NCBI RefSeq assembly: GCF_004379255.2
Contig: NC_056036.1
Span: forward strand, 3,472,001 to 3,536,000
Direction: 5' to 3'
Length of the DNA stretch: 64,000 bases
From: Salvia splendens
Lineage: Eukaryota; Streptophyta; Magnoliopsida; Lamiales; Lamiaceae
Program-made: the position numbers and the translations under genes
The notes under the pieces: generated by a model
Databases searched by the model: none
What the model saw: the letters and a program-made list of their open reading frames with translations, nothing else
Told to the model about the DNA's origin: nothing
Shown here: positions 42,597-54,606 of the stretch, one piece after another
How positions within the stretch are numbered: position 1 is the stretch's first letter
Layout: each line of letters begins with the position of its first letter

Positions 42597-43220
42597 ATGG
42601 ACAGCGACAGAGACGGGAAAGTCGAGATGTCGGAGTTTTCATCGTTCATGTCCAAGAAAGGCTACAAGCTAACAGGCAATCCGGATTTCTTTAAGAAACT
42701 GGACATGGACGGCAATGGAAGCCTGGATTTCTGGGAGGTGATGACGCTCAATTACATCATCCAAAGCGGCCGACCCTTCTGCGACTGCTGCGGCGACTTC
42801 ATCCCCGAAACTTTCTTCTCGTGCGTCCACTGCTTCAAGGCCGGAAAAAAGACCTTCGATTTATGCCTACGTTGCTATCAGTCCAACGCCTTCCAACACG
42901 ATGCCCACGCCGCCGGCCCCAAGTTCTTGGACAACTACACCTTGCTCCACAATCAACAGGCTTCCTCTAATGGTCTGGTATGTGTCAAAAGAGAACTGAA
43001 ATCACTGTATAAGTATAATGGACTACTGACGTATTATTAATTAATTTAAAAATGAAAATCCATAAAATTTTATCTAGACTTCAAATTTGGTCTAGTTCGA
43101 TAGCTGAATGCTCCAACGTTATACGTTGCTAACTAGTACTACGAGTGTGTTTTTCAGGCACGAATGGATGTCGCGGTCAATACGTTTGGATTGGCGGTCG
43201 ATATTTTCAGCAACTTGTGA
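42597..43220 (+). CDS. EF-hand and zinc-finger protein, short paralogue (EFH2)
   Basis: Exons 42597-42977 and 43158-43220, phase-0 intron, 147 aa from the first usable ATG. Two canonical EF-hand loops (DSDRDGKVEMSE and DMDGNGSLDFWE), then the same Cys/His module as EFH1: CDCC, CVHC, CLRC, followed by HDAHAAGPKFLDNYTLL. The last exon encodes ARMDVAVNTFGLAVDIFSNL. Upstream, the frame reads LRAIAEAYFKASSEKTQSKAKQSFTA, matching EFH1 residues ~23-50, but is cut by TAA at about 42515 immediately after ATGGAG. The gene has therefore probably lost its original start and may be N-terminally truncated. It lacks EFH1's repeated Ser/Thr exons. Function unknown. Confidence 0.72.
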
Positions 43221-43699
43221 CGAGTTCTCGTCTAAGATATTTGTAGGCATATGTATTCATGCATAATAAAGTCTGTGATGTGGTGTATTTGATTTTCTAC
43301 ATGTATTACTTAGTGACTTAGTGTTGTGTGGTTTACACATTCATGATGCATTCCAATTTGTTTGAAATAAATTTGCAGTTGTAAATGTTTGATAGTTTTT
43401 GTAGAGATTTGTCTTCTACAAGTGTTTACTTTGACAGACTAATAAATAGATGTGGTTTTTCTATCCTTTTCCTTTACTATTACTCTCAATTTTTTTCCAC
43501 ATGTATGCTTGGTCAACTAATGGTGGCTTGTGTGGGACATCCACACTGATTGAGGCGGATTCACCTCAACATAAAGAATAAAGAAAATGGAAACAAGAGA
43601 CGTAGACAAATCAAATTTGTCTCAAGAGATGTTATCAAAATGAATTAGGTTGTTTCCTGTTTTAATCATCAAAACACAGATCACCTTAAACTCTTAAGC
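43221..43699. other. Intergenic, EFH2 3' flank and IPMI promoter region
   Basis: Less than 500 bases between EFH2 and the isopropylmalate isomerase gene. No distinct element recognised. Confidence 0.5.
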
Positions 43700-46528
43700 A
43701 TGGCTTGTTTTTCTGTCGCCCCAACTTCATCTTTACTCCTCCAAAAGGTATTCATCTCAATCAACTCAAATTTTTTATATGTATTTTAGTATTTGTATGT
43801 GTGTTTTAGTATTCATCTATGATTATGAATTTATGTTTAATTCTTCAGCTGGGCTCTAGTACCAACCATCACATGTCTTTAAACTCTAGTTTGTTTGTTT
43901 CTTAACTATTTTTGGTAGAAATATGTTGGCTTTTATGTTCCCAAGAAACATGCCTCCACAATTATAGTTTCTGCGATCACACCTCAAAAATTCACGCGTG
44001 AGCCTTCCACAACAGGCGCGGTAAGTAGTCAATCTGAAGGTTTTTGATAATAAATACTACTATAAGTATTGGAGAATATTTTGGAATTTTTTCAATTTTT
44101 TAGGTGAAGAGTGGAATGACAATGACAGAAAAGATAGTGGCAAGAGCTTCAGAAAAAAGTCAGTTGAGCCCGGGTGACAATGTATGGGCCAATGTGGATG
44201 TTCTGATGACTCATGACGTATGTGGCCCGGGCGCCTTTGGAATTTTCAAGAGAGAGTTTGGAGAAAATGCAAAGGTCAGTTTTGTAGAGCATGGATATGT
44301 GGATGATTATTGGTAACATACTGAGTAGTTGTTTTGCTCCTTTTCTACATGTGCAGGTGTGGGATCGCGAGAAAGTTATAGTCATTCCAGATCATTACAT
44401 ATTCACAACGGATGAGCTAGCCAACCGTAATGTCAACACCTTGAGGGAATTTTGTACCGAACAAGATATCAAGTACTTCTATGATATTAAGGATGTTGCA
44501 GATTTCAAGGTTGGTAACTGGATACTGAAATTCCAGTTTCTGTATAAAAAAGGACTGAATCTTGTTTTGCTTCTTAACATACAGGCAAATCCAGATTACA
44601 AAGGCGTGTGCCACGTTGCTCTTGCCCAAGAAGGCCACTGCAGACCGGGAGAGGTTAGGATAGTATCTCTCTTACTATTTCAGTTTCTTTTTGGTGCCTA
44701 CAATCTTTCCCACCATTTGCATTGTTGTTTGTATAGATGTTGCTGGGTACAGACTCCCACACATGTACTGCTGGAGCATTTGGTCAGTTCGCTACGGGAA
44801 TTGGAATTACTGATGCAGGTTTTGTGCTTGGTACTGGAAAGCTTTTGCTTAAGGTAGCTGATATCATAATCCTAACTTCACAAGTCATTAGTGTGTTTTT
44901 TTCCTCATCAATTCCTTTGCAGGTGCCCCCGTCTCTGAGATTCGTATTGGATGGTGAAATGCCTGATTATGTGCTTGCGAAAGACTTGATTCTGCAAGTA
45001 AGAGTATATGTATATTATCATATGTATAGTTACAACTTGCAACGCCTTGAGTTTGTGGACTTGCTACTGTTGTGTAGATTATTGGTGAGATATCTGTGGC
45101 TGGTGCAAGATACAAATCCATGGAATTTGTTGGGTCTACTGTTGAAAGCTTGACTGTAAGTTTATCTCTCACGATTTGTAATTTAGTCACCAATGTGTGT
45201 TTGATTGACTGTGTTTCTCTAAAGATGGAAGACAGAATGACATTGTGCAACATGGTCATTGAAGCTGGGGGAAAGAACGGCATCGTCCCTGCTGATGCTA
45301 CAACCTTCAAGTATCTTCAGGTAGTGTGGCGTGACTTTGATATACACCATACTCTCAAAACACATTTCTTCAGTCATCACCACAAATACTTATATTTTGC
45401 GCTTTTTTCTTAGGACAAGACATCGGTACCTTATGAACCAGTTTATAGTGATGGACAAGCAAGGTAGAACTTGATCACATTTGTATGCAAGTTTGTCAAA
45501 ACTATAGCTTCTTACCTGCTTTTGTTTGAGATAAATGTATGCTAATAGCTCTCTCTCTCTTTTGAGTTTTGAATAGATTTCTCTCAGAATACAGCTTTGA
45601 CATCTCAAAGTTGGAGCCCTTGGTGGCCAAGGTGAGCAATTAAATCTTTGAGAAGTTTATGACACAGTTTTCTCATTGTAAGAAAATACTATGATATAGT
45701 TTTAGAGCTATAGATGTGTAGAGAAAGTATGATACGTCTCTCTTTTACATTTCACCTCATCGACTTATTTTGTGTATTTCCTTACTCAGCCTCACTCACC
45801 CGACAACCGGGCATTAGCAAGAGAGTGCAAAGACGTGAAAATCGACAGAGTATATATAGGATCTTGTACCGGTGGGAAGACAGAGGATTTCATGGCAGCT
45901 GCCAAAGTTTTTCTTGCTTCTGTAAGAATATTTTTCTTTTTCTATTTAGTTGGATATAGTATTATTTACAAACATGTTTTGATATAGGGAAAAAAGGTCA
46001 AAGTCCCAACATTTCTTGTTCCTGCAACACAGAAGGTAATGTATGTTTCAAGCAATTTTGAAACTAAATCTAAGCTTTCATCTATGCATCTTAAAACTGT
46101 ATATTTTTCAGGTCTGGATGGACATATATAGCCTTCCACTCCCAGAATCCGGTGGAAAAACTTGTTCGCAGATATTCGAAGAAGCTGGTTGTGATACTCC
46201 GGCAAGCCCCACCTGTGGTGCTTGCATGGGAGGACCTAGAGACACCTATGCACGCATCAACGAGCCTCTGGCAAGTTGCACTATTTTCCTTTCTAATGAA
46301 TAGACATTGTTATGAATGTCGTATGATCCATAGTTGTGAATGCAACATTGTCTGAGATACCTATTGATGATACTACTTTGTATTCAGGTCTGCGTTTCAA
46401 CGACGAATAGGAATTTCCCGGGTCGAATGGGGCATAAAGAAGGGCAGGTTTACCTAGCTTCCCCTTATACAGCTGCAGCATCTGCACTAACTGGCTTTGT
46501 CACTGATCCTAGACAATTTTTGCAGTAA
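43700..46528 (+). CDS. IIL1: 3-isopropylmalate dehydratase (isomerase) large subunit, chloroplast
   Basis: Fifteen exons give 497 aa: 43700-43747, 43919-44020, 44104-44274, 44357-44509, 44585-44653, 44737-44853, 44923-44997, 45078-45155, 45225-45320, 45414-45463, 45577-45631, 45790-45921, 45988-46035, 46112-46270, 46388-46528. The protein interconverts 2- and 3-isopropylmalate in leucine synthesis (in some plants also methionine-chain elongation), with a separate small subunit. The N-terminus ([14 protein letters not shown]) looks like a plastid transit peptide. Aconitase-family blocks: [30 protein letters not shown], and the iron-sulphur cysteines in [12 protein letters not shown] and [11 protein letters not shown]. 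It ends [20 protein letters not shown]...DPRQFLQ. All introns are GT-AG except the last, which starts GC (CTG|GCAAGT). No disabling change. Confidence 0.95.
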
Positions 46529-47331
46529 ATTATTTCTAAAATATCTAGAATTAAAGCGTGTCACTTTATGATATTGCTTCTAGCTGAGGCAAATTAAATT
46601 GCTTTAATATGAACCCATCTGCTTGTTGCATGTATGTGAATGAACTTGTGATACTTATCTTTTGGTTCCATATAAATAGCATAACATATTATAGATATCC
46701 ATGTTTGTGAATAGATACATTTCCTTTTACATAGCTTCTTCTAAAAAGCTTTTATGTGTGCTATTACAAATTTTCTAAAATTACGTACAGCACTATATCT
46801 GTGTAATTAAGAGTGTACAAATATACTCCTACATAATTGCAAATTGCATACATTGTTCATATTAACTAAATTATTGTTTTTAAATTATTCGCATATAAAT
46901 TTAACTACAATTGCAATTGTTATGAATTAATAAAGTATTAAAAAATAAGAGATAAAATTCATGAAATATTTAAGTGAAGTAAAGCTATACTTGTACTTTT
47001 GGTTGTTGATGTCAAGGATCAAAAAAGATATAGGGATGTCAGTCGAACCAAAACATTGAAATATTTGGGCTAGTCCATTGAATTTTATACTCTTACAGAT
47101 TCTAATAATAAAATATAAATATATATTAAAATTAAAGATATAAAGTATATGATGTAATAATATTTAATGTCGAAAACATTCTTAAAAACTGTACGGGGTA
47201 TCAGATAAAAACAATTATTGAATTATTGATATATACGAGGGTTACTATATTCATCGAACGTGGACGCTTATCTGCCTGGCAATCATATGATCACATTTTT
47301 TTGGACGTTTCATTCTAATTTTTAAATAATA

Positions 47332-47582
47332 TTCTCTCTATCGGTAAATAGGAATCTCATTTTTTTTTATTTTAGTCCATTCATAATAGAAATCTCGATT
47401 TATTATACTATAAATAATAATAGGTTCCACATATATTTTACTAACTCATTTCATTCACACCTCATTTAAAATTAATAAATACAAGTAAGACTAATATATC
47501 ATTAATTTTTTTCACTCACTTTTTTTTTACATTTCTTAAAACCACAAGAAAGAAATGAGACCCCTATTCGCGAACGAAGGAG
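47332..47582. mobile_element. Stowaway-like MITE
   Basis: TTCTCTCTATCGGTAAATAG at the left against the complement of CTATTCGCGAACGAAGGAG at the right; TA on both sides (47330-47331, 47583-47584). TIRs diverged. Confidence 0.6.
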
Positions 47583-47694
47583 TACATTTTTTAAAATAGA
47601 AATATTACGCTCTCTATTTTTTCACATTACTTTATTATATCTCCATTTAACTCACAAAACTAAAATACATAAATCTCATGTCAAAAAAGAAATA

Positions 47695-47942
47695 CTACCT
47701 CATTCCATAAAAAATAGACTAGTTTTACTATTTTAGAGTGTCCACCAAAATTAGAATATGTCTAAAAATGAAAACTTTTCAACCAATATTAACTATACAC
47801 ATCATTCTAAATGTGGACCCCATAATCCACTAACACTCATTTCACTACATTTTTCCTTCCTCTCTCTTACTTTATCAATAATACATTCAAATTAAAATCA
47901 GTGTCATTCACAATCTTATCTATTTTTCATGGACAGAGCGAG
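47695..47942. mobile_element. Stowaway-like MITE
   Basis: CTACCTCATTCCATAAAAAA at the left, complementary TTTTTCATGGACAGAGCGAG at the right, TA at 47693-47694 and 47943-47944. Confidence 0.65.
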
Positions 47943-47981
47943 TATTCTACCTAAGGTAGACAGAGAGAGTATTACTTATTA

Positions 47982-48235
47982 CTACCTTTGTCCCTGAAAG
48001 TTTGTCCCATTTTTCCATTTCCATTTGTCCCTGAAAATTTGTTTCATTTCACTTTTATCATTTTTGATAGTGGACCACATATTCTACTAACTCATTCCTA
48101 CTCACATTTTATTATAAAACTAATATATATAAAAGTAGGACTCACATTCCACTAACTTTTTCACCTCACTTTTTATTACATTTCTTAAAACCCGTGCCGG
48201 ATCAAAGTGAGACAATATTTGGGGGACGGAGGTAG
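47982..48235. mobile_element. Stowaway-like MITE
   Basis: CTACCTTTGTCCCTGAAAGT at the left, complementary GGGGGACGGAGGTAG at the right, TA at 47980-47981 and 48236-48237. It ends about 120 bases before the DRT102-like ATG, so it may overlap the promoter. Confidence 0.75.
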
Positions 48236-48357
48236 TAATATTATTCAGATAAAAAATTTAAAAAATCATACCTAGATACAAATAATTGAAAACAAAAATC
48301 ACGAATCCATATTACACTCGCAAGAGCTTAGTAGTGTTACTGCTCCATCCTCCAGCC

Positions 48358-49296
48358 ATGGCGCAGATCAATTCGACGGCCAACAACCACCCTTTGAAAA
48401 TCATAGCCGGAGCAGACGACTTCGGCAGCAAACTCAAGGACGCGCTGATCGCTCAGCTCCGCTCCCTCAATATCGAAGTCGAAGACCTCGGCACCTCCAA
48501 ATACTACTCCATCGGCGAGGAAATCGGCCGCCGCGTCAGTGAAGCCGCCAAATCCAACTCCGCCACCGAAACCCGTGGCTTGGTCGCCTGCGGCACCGGC
48601 GTCGGCGTCGCCATATTCGCCAACAAATTCCCTGGAGTCTACGCCGCCACCTGCCTCACCCCCGCCGAAGCCATGAACGCCCGATCCATCAACAACTGCA
48701 ACGTCCTCGCCGTCTCCGGCAATTCCACCGCGCCGGAAGTCGCCGCCGATATCCTAACCGCTTTCCTCAACACATCGTTCAAATCGCCCTGCCCAGCCTC
48801 CGGATCCGAGCCGTGGCCAGCCGAGATCCAGTCGTTCTTCGACGGATCCGTCGCGGAGATGTCCAAAATCGGCGGTGGAAACGCTCCAGCCGTCGATCCG
48901 CCGTGCTTCGTGTGCTCTCTGGCGAGATCGCGGCAGGAGAAGGATTTTACGCCTGTTGATGTGATGCCTGGTGGATCGATGATAATTCTGAGGGAGACGC
49001 CGACATCGGCGATCGTTAGGTTTACGGCCGGCAGCGTGGAGCCGGCGCATCACCATACGTTCGGGCATGATTTGGTGGTGATGAAGGGGAAGAAGTGCGT
49101 GTGGAATCTGACGAAGAAGGAGAAGTATGATTTGGTGGATGGGGATTTTCTGTTCACGCCGGCGGGAGATGTGCACAGGGTGAAGTATTTCGAGGATACT
49201 GAGTTCTTCATCAAGTGGGATGGGCATTGGGACTTGTTCCTGGATGAAGATCTCGCTGCTGCAAATGCCGCCATTGCTGCTGAAATTAAGGATTGA
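48358..49296 (+). CDS. DRT102: DRT102-like protein, RpiB plus cupin domains (copy 2)
   Basis: Single exon, 312 aa from MAQINSTANNH; an upstream in-frame ATG (48286) is not conserved in copy 1 and is unlikely to be used. The RpiB-like domain (ACGTGVGVAIFANKFPGVYAA) and cupin (EPAHHHTFGHDLVV, GDVHRVKYF) are as in copy 1. Differences are scattered, e.g. SLARSRQEKDFTPVD against YLAKSRQEKDYKPID and WDGHWDLF against FDGPLDLF. It lies between the isopropylmalate isomerase and G3BP-like genes, in a transposon-poorer stretch, so this may be the original locus and 14687-15625 the dispersed duplicate. That direction is inference. Confidence 0.9.
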   Translation: MAQINSTANNHPLKIIAGADDFGSKLKDALIAQLRSLNIEVEDLGTSKYYSIGEEIGRRVSEAAKSNSATETRGLVACGTGVGVAIFANKFPGVYAATCLTPAEAMNARSINNCNVLAVSGNSTAPEVAADILTAFLNTSFKSPCPASGSEPWPAEIQSFFDGSVAEMSKIGGGNAPAVDPPCFVCSLARSRQEKDFTPVDVMPGGSMIILRETPTSAIVRFTAGSVEPAHHHTFGHDLVVMKGKKCVWNLTKKEKYDLVDGDFLFTPAGDVHRVKYFEDTEFFIKWDGHWDLFLDEDLAAANAAIAAEIKD

Positions 49297-49562
49297 TGAT
49301 GAAGATTTGTGGTGGAGGATGGTTTGTGCTTCCTTGTAAATTCTTTCACCTTTGTGAGATTTTATCATTTGGATTTGGTTCAAATTTGTGTTTTCTGCAA
49401 TTTCATGTTTTTTCTATGTAAATAAATAAGCAGAGTTTGTCAAATTTTCGTCATTTCTTCATTTATTGGTATTTGGTAGGATGTTTTTGAGTGGCTAATT
49501 AGTAAGTAGTACATTTTTTGGGAGTAATAAACAAGAAACAGAAATCCTAAATAGCAAAAAAA

Positions 49563-49599
<37 letters not shown>

Positions 49600-49756
49600 G
49601 GATAGCCTCAAATCAGTATATATAGAACGAGTATGTTCCAGCATATCTAATTAATTTGCTTTCTTAAATTGTGTAAATTAAGAAGAAAAAGGTGGAAAAC
49701 TATGACAGTAAGCGAAATACTCCAAAATTACTTGCTCTAAGATGCAAAATGGCAAC
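49297..49756. other. Intergenic between convergent DRT102-like copy 2 and the G3BP-like gene
   Basis: Contains a short AAT microsatellite (about 49567-49599). No gene seen. Confidence 0.6.
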
Positions 49757-52700
49757 TCATTCCGAATAGTGCTGCCCGTTCGACGATCCTTGTTGGTAGG
49801 GCCTTTCTTGGCGCGGAGCTTGCCTATAGAAACCGTTCCCCCTCGGTCTGCTGTAAGGACGCTCAAACCCGTCTTCATTGCTCACCCTGCTGCTGAAACC
49901 ACGCCCTCTCGTTCCCTGTATCTGGTAGCTAACCCTGCCTCTACCCCGTGTTCCTGTTCAAAACAATTCATCCATGATCAAGAACATCAGATATAATAGC
50001 TTGCTGCTATGAACTTGAGTTGTTTCAAAGGATAATTTGATAAGCGTTTGATGGTATAATACATACTTCCGCCTCGAATGGGGTTGTTTCTGTTAGGTCT
50101 CCGTCCTTCAATGTAGAGTTCGTATCCACCAATATTAACCATGGATGCCTGAAAAGACGGAGTGCACCGGTTAATAACATTTAAAAGTGTCGTTCCAAAC
50201 GATGCATAAAACTGAGGGAGATAAATAACAGCAAATATTCGGACCTTGACAGCATTCTGCACCCCGGAGATGTCTTCAAATTCAACAAAAGCATAGCATA
50301 CATCTATATCCTGCAAAGATGAAATAGAATTTAGATATCAACTTGAAAAGTATGGAGGAACTGGCAAGGCAGAAACAGACCTTTCGGGTTCTAATGGCAA
50401 CACCATCTGGCCTCAGCTTTCCGAACTTTTTGAATTCCTCCCCAATTTCAGAAGCAGACATTGTAGTAGGCACATTTCTTACGTACACCGACTTGACTTC
50501 CACTGTAGAAGAAATAGGAAGATAGAACGTGAATATATACTTACTTACTACCACCATCAAAGGCTTGCTTTCACAAACTGTGAAACGTGAATTTGAATTT
50601 TAGAATCACCTTCATCTTCCATAGCTATTGTGTCTTCGAAGGTTTCAGTTCCAGACCTTTCGATTTGGTTTGATGATGCAGCTGGTAGCTGGCTAGGGAT
50701 TTCAGGCCCGTGTTGCCAATCTGGAGTAGTAGGCTTGTTAAACGAAGGTTGACAAGTCACTGCTGGAACAGGCTGCCCCTTAACCTGTAACTACAGAAAT
50801 CACAAAAAAATAATAGAGATATAATGAGTTCACACTTATTTGAGCAAATGCAAGAATTGTGAGACATAGATGTGATAACATACTATAGAAGCATATGTAT
50901 GCTTTTGTGGCTCTATTGCAGGCTCTTCGACAGGAGGCGAAAAATGGTCAGGTACAGAGTTCATTGTTCCCTGCAGTGAACCATTCGAGTGAACTGCAAA
51001 GTTCTCCTCAAGGATCTTCTCTGTTTCAGGGACTTGCTGTATATGTTCCTCTTGATAGTTATTGCCATTGATAGGGCCGTCCTCTTCAAGCTTTGCAGGC
51101 ACTGTGAACTCCCTAGGCTGGATATTCCCACCCATCACATACAACACTGCAAAAGTATGCAACTATTTAACATCAGGTAAATTATTGGTTGTATCAGAAT
51201 GACGAAATAGTTAATCATATTGTGTCACCGACTTTCAGCATTTTCTTGAAAATGTCCCCAACTAATGCATTCACTTCAAAAACTCTTAACTTCGGAAAAA
51301 GTTTAAATGTTGTCCTGCTTGACTTAATCCGGCAATGGAATGATGAGTGAGCTCACTGAATTCTTAGGTGGATACCGTGGGTTTTTATTCCACCTCACCC
51401 ACTAATTGGTAGCGTTTTGCAGAAAAAGAAACCCACCCTAGTCACTCTAATTTAAGTTTTTTTTCCTGGGAAAGCCATTTAGTGGGTGACGTACAAAAAA
51501 AGATCCACCTCAATCAGAAACAATCCACCCTAAAATGGGCAAGTTGACTCATAGTTCCATTGCCAAATTATGTCAAGTAAGGGCGTAAATCAAAGTTCAG
51601 GGTTTTTTAAGTGAACATTAATTGAGGACATTTTCAAGAAAATGCAAAAGATTGGGGACACAAATGTGATTGCCCCTTAAAAATGACAGATTTCAATAAA
51701 TGGACCTTGTTCTCGAACTATAGTTGGAGAATGGATCTTTTGATCGAGATTGCCCCGAGGTAAATAGGCAATTGGATGGTGCAGAGCTAGCTCGTCATCA
51801 ACATAGTGGAAGATATCATTCAAAACAAAATATCCTTTCTCTTGAGGTGCTAGGAAAAAGGTTTCCACAAACTTTTTCCTCACATTGTAACCCTTTAAAT
51901 GAACTGAACCCGAAACCATCACTAGAACACCACCATTCCAAGATTCTAAAGAATGTGCAGTCTTGACTTCTATAGCCGTATAGCTCAATGACATGACAAG
52001 TTGATGGATTTGCTGCAACAATTTAAGAGAAGGGAGGGCTTAACATGTATTCAGTTTCTAACTACAAATTAAATCTGCAAGTATATTACATTTTACACCT
52101 GTCATTCTATAGAACTGTTATACATCATGTGACAAGTTGGGTTCGAGCATTAGAATAGAGTGTTTAGCAGAGATGTTCATCCAGTAACCACAAACAGATA
52201 GAGATAGGGACAGAGTTCCAATCTATTTACACAATTTAAAAATTGAACTAATACTTACCATAAGATATCAAAAAAATTGTAGTAGTAATATTTAGAATCC
52301 ATCATGAAATATCAGAAATACTATAAGTCATGTAGATTATGTAAGCATATTATGCTTGGAATGCCCTTAACCATGCCAAGCCTGCAGAATACAATCTCAT
52401 GTATAATGGATTTTAACAGCACGGTGTTGTTTTAGAAAGAGCTATATGGTAAATCCACTTATGATGATAGGTAAGAAGCAAGACTGAATCTTAACATTAT
52501 TAGAGCAGAATCATACAAAAATGGATTACACGCATCATAATATTGAGTTATGAATAAATGCAAAGAATAAATTAACTACTCCAATCTGTGGTATACACAT
52601 GATAAAAGATTCACAAAAGTTACCAGCATAGCACTAGCAGTTTCTCGTGTGTTTCCTTCGATTCGAAGCATGGTGCTGGAATCACTGTAAAACTGATGCA

Positions 52701-53444
52701 CAAAATCCGGTTGATTCTGTAACATCTGATAGTACTGTCCAACAAAGTATGTACCCACCTAGAAAAAAATTCAATAATATCCGTCAATGATTCGATCACA
52801 TATATATAATCTATAGAACCTTTTTCTATAGTATTATTTAGGGGACATTTCTTCTACAGTCCCACCACCCAATCGATGGACACGGTTGAAAAACCAGACT
52901 TGAAGAATCAAAAAGATACAATGCAACATATGACATAATTATACATCTGCATTACAATTGAGTTACAATTGAAAAATAATCGCATTAGTCTATGTCTCTA
53001 TCCCTTTATTAGAATCTTTTTTTTCCTGGGTTGAGAGCAGGAACTTTATTAGTATACTGCATGATACTGAAACCACCCCATTCCCATAAAAAAAAAGAGA
53101 CCTAATGCAAGAGTTGTCTTCATTTGTGCAACAGGGCCTTAAATGCATAATAACCGATTACAAATCCACAAAATAGATAAACACAACCAAAATTATGGCC
53201 CCAAATAGTCTACACAGAAAACAATATACCAACTTCTGAAACATAAACAGAAGCTAGAGCCACTTTTGTACATACATTTAAAAACATCTATTCACTAAAA
53301 TTCAGACGGTGCAATCTGGTATTGCTCCTCCAGTTGTACAGCGCCAAAAACAGACAGAAACGTATAACCAATAGGCCTAAGGGTTTAGAGAGAGAGGAAT
53401 AAGACCTGGGCAGCAGTGACGGGCAGAGGATAAGCCGTGGCCAT
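49757..53444 (-). CDS. G3BP-like protein, NTF2 domain plus RRM
   Basis: Nine exons on the minus strand: 53444-53406, 52758-52624, 52012-51706, 51146-50884, 50790-50610, 50502-50381, 50310-50245, 50148-50067, 49953-49757; 463 aa. The N-terminal NTF2-like domain (VGTYFVGQYYQMLQNQPDFVHQFY ... SLESWNGGVLVMVSGSV ... RKKFVETFFLAPQEKGYFVLND) is followed by a low-complexity acidic/Pro/Gln middle. Then comes an RRM (KSVYVRNVPTTMSASEIGEEF with RNP2 VYVRNV, and CYAFVEFED as RNP1), and an Arg/Gly-rich tail (RGRGRVSY, TRGRGFSSR) ending GQHYSE. This is the architecture of Ras-GAP SH3-binding (G3BP) proteins, RNA-binding cores of stress granules; plants have several. All splice sites are GT-AG and frames join. 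Exon 5 could also start six bases later. Confidence 0.92.
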
Positions 53445-54022
53445 CGCGAGATAAAAACCCCAGATTCAAACGAGAAACCCCAGATCTAGAAACCCCAATC
53501 ACCAAGATCTATAATTGATAAAAAAAAAATTCAATCCCAACCAAGGCACATCCAGTTTCGGGAATTCACATTAGCCCCCTTCGTCAATTCGACCATGAAA
53601 CACACTCACACGCAGACAGTTGCTCTCAGTTGTGGTGCTGCTACTGATGAGTGTGATCTCTGTGTGTGTGTTGTAGGGGTTGGATTTGACTCTTGCGCTG
53701 CTGCCTTTTGGTATATGCTGTGTTACCAAAAAAAAAGACTACAACTTTTTTGTATTGTTTTTATTTATTCGCATCTTTTTCACCTTCCATTATTTCTTTT
53801 TCGTAGTAATGTTTACATTTATACTATTAAGAAATGCACTTTTATTTTTATCCAAAATCTTGAAATTTTGTAAGCTACTATATTTAGTAAAAGATCATAA
53901 AAAAATACCCATTAATTGTGCTTCAGCATATTTTCCCAGCGTTCTAAAAATGCATAAACATTCCACATCTCATTTCAAAGAACAAGCCTTGAAATTATGG
54001 AAATGTTTTGAGAATATAGGTG
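53445..54022. other. Intergenic, G3BP promoter side up to the Gypsy insertion
   Basis: Includes likely 5' UTR and promoter of the G3BP-like gene (minus strand). The ORFs at 53595-54135 have low-complexity Phe/Leu-rich translations and are not supported. It ends with the left target duplication AGGTG (54018-54022). Confidence 0.55.
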
Positions 54023-54605
54023 TGACGGGGTACGAACTAAACAAGCCCAAGGAAGAGTATGAGTTCGGCATTACCAAAGAGTTCGGAGGAGTTCGGCATT
54101 ACCAAAGAGTTCGGCCTCAGCCTACAGCTCGGTAAAAGCCAACCAATCAAGCTCTGCTCTCAGGTCGGCATCAAGCTCTACTCTCAGATCGGCAACCAAA
54201 GCAGTTCGGTCTCAGTATTCGACCGAACAAGGAGTTAGTGGACCCATGCAGGATTTCCACAACTTCCAACACACCCACTACCACGTGGCGTCAACTCAGG
54301 CCACGATCTTAGGCCATGACCTACACGACCTCCACGACCTAGAGTGATGATGTAAGCCACGATCTTAGTTCAATGTATAAATAGAACTTAGATCTGGTAG
54401 AAAAGGGTTAGAATCTCTCTAGAGAAATAATCATATAGCAAGTCTGTGTTGTAAGCTGTAATTCGCAGATCAAGCAATACAAACCTGCCCCCATTTCTCC
54501 CCGTGGACGTAGATTTACCTCAGTAAATCGAACCACGTAAAATTCTCTGTGTCGTAATTTATTTTTACGAGCATTTATCATCATCAAAAATTCGCGGAAT
54601 CATCA
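54023..54605 (+). repeat. Gypsy 5' LTR
   Basis: TATAAATA box at 54377-54384. U3 has repeated GTTCGGCATTACCAAAGA words (54063-54110) and many TCGG words. Conserved hairpin at 54502-54537. Confidence 0.95.
54502..54537 (+). promoter_or_regulatory. Conserved LTR hairpin, Gypsy 5' LTR
   Basis: CGTGG (54502-54506) pairs with CCACG (54533-54537); internal loop ACGTA/GAA identical to the Copia elements; inner stem GATTTAC (54512-54518) pairs perfectly with GTAAATC (54523-54529); loop CTCA. It is 68 bases from the LTR end. Confidence 0.65.
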
Positions 54606-54606
54606 C

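Larger units (their letters stand above)
46529..48357. other. Intergenic with three Stowaway-like MITEs
   Basis: 46790-47290 matches the region upstream of DRT102-like copy 1. MITEs lie at 47332-47582, 47695-47942 and 47982-48235, nearly end to end. No gene seen. Confidence 0.6.

Noticed and set aside
48286..48357. Upstream ATG giving a 336-aa DRT102-like protein
   Set aside because: The extra 24 residues are not conserved in copy 1; both copies share the MAQINSTANN start.
53595..54135. ORFs beside the G3BP-like promoter
   Set aside because: Phe/Leu-rich low-complexity translations, and one runs across the Gypsy insertion point.
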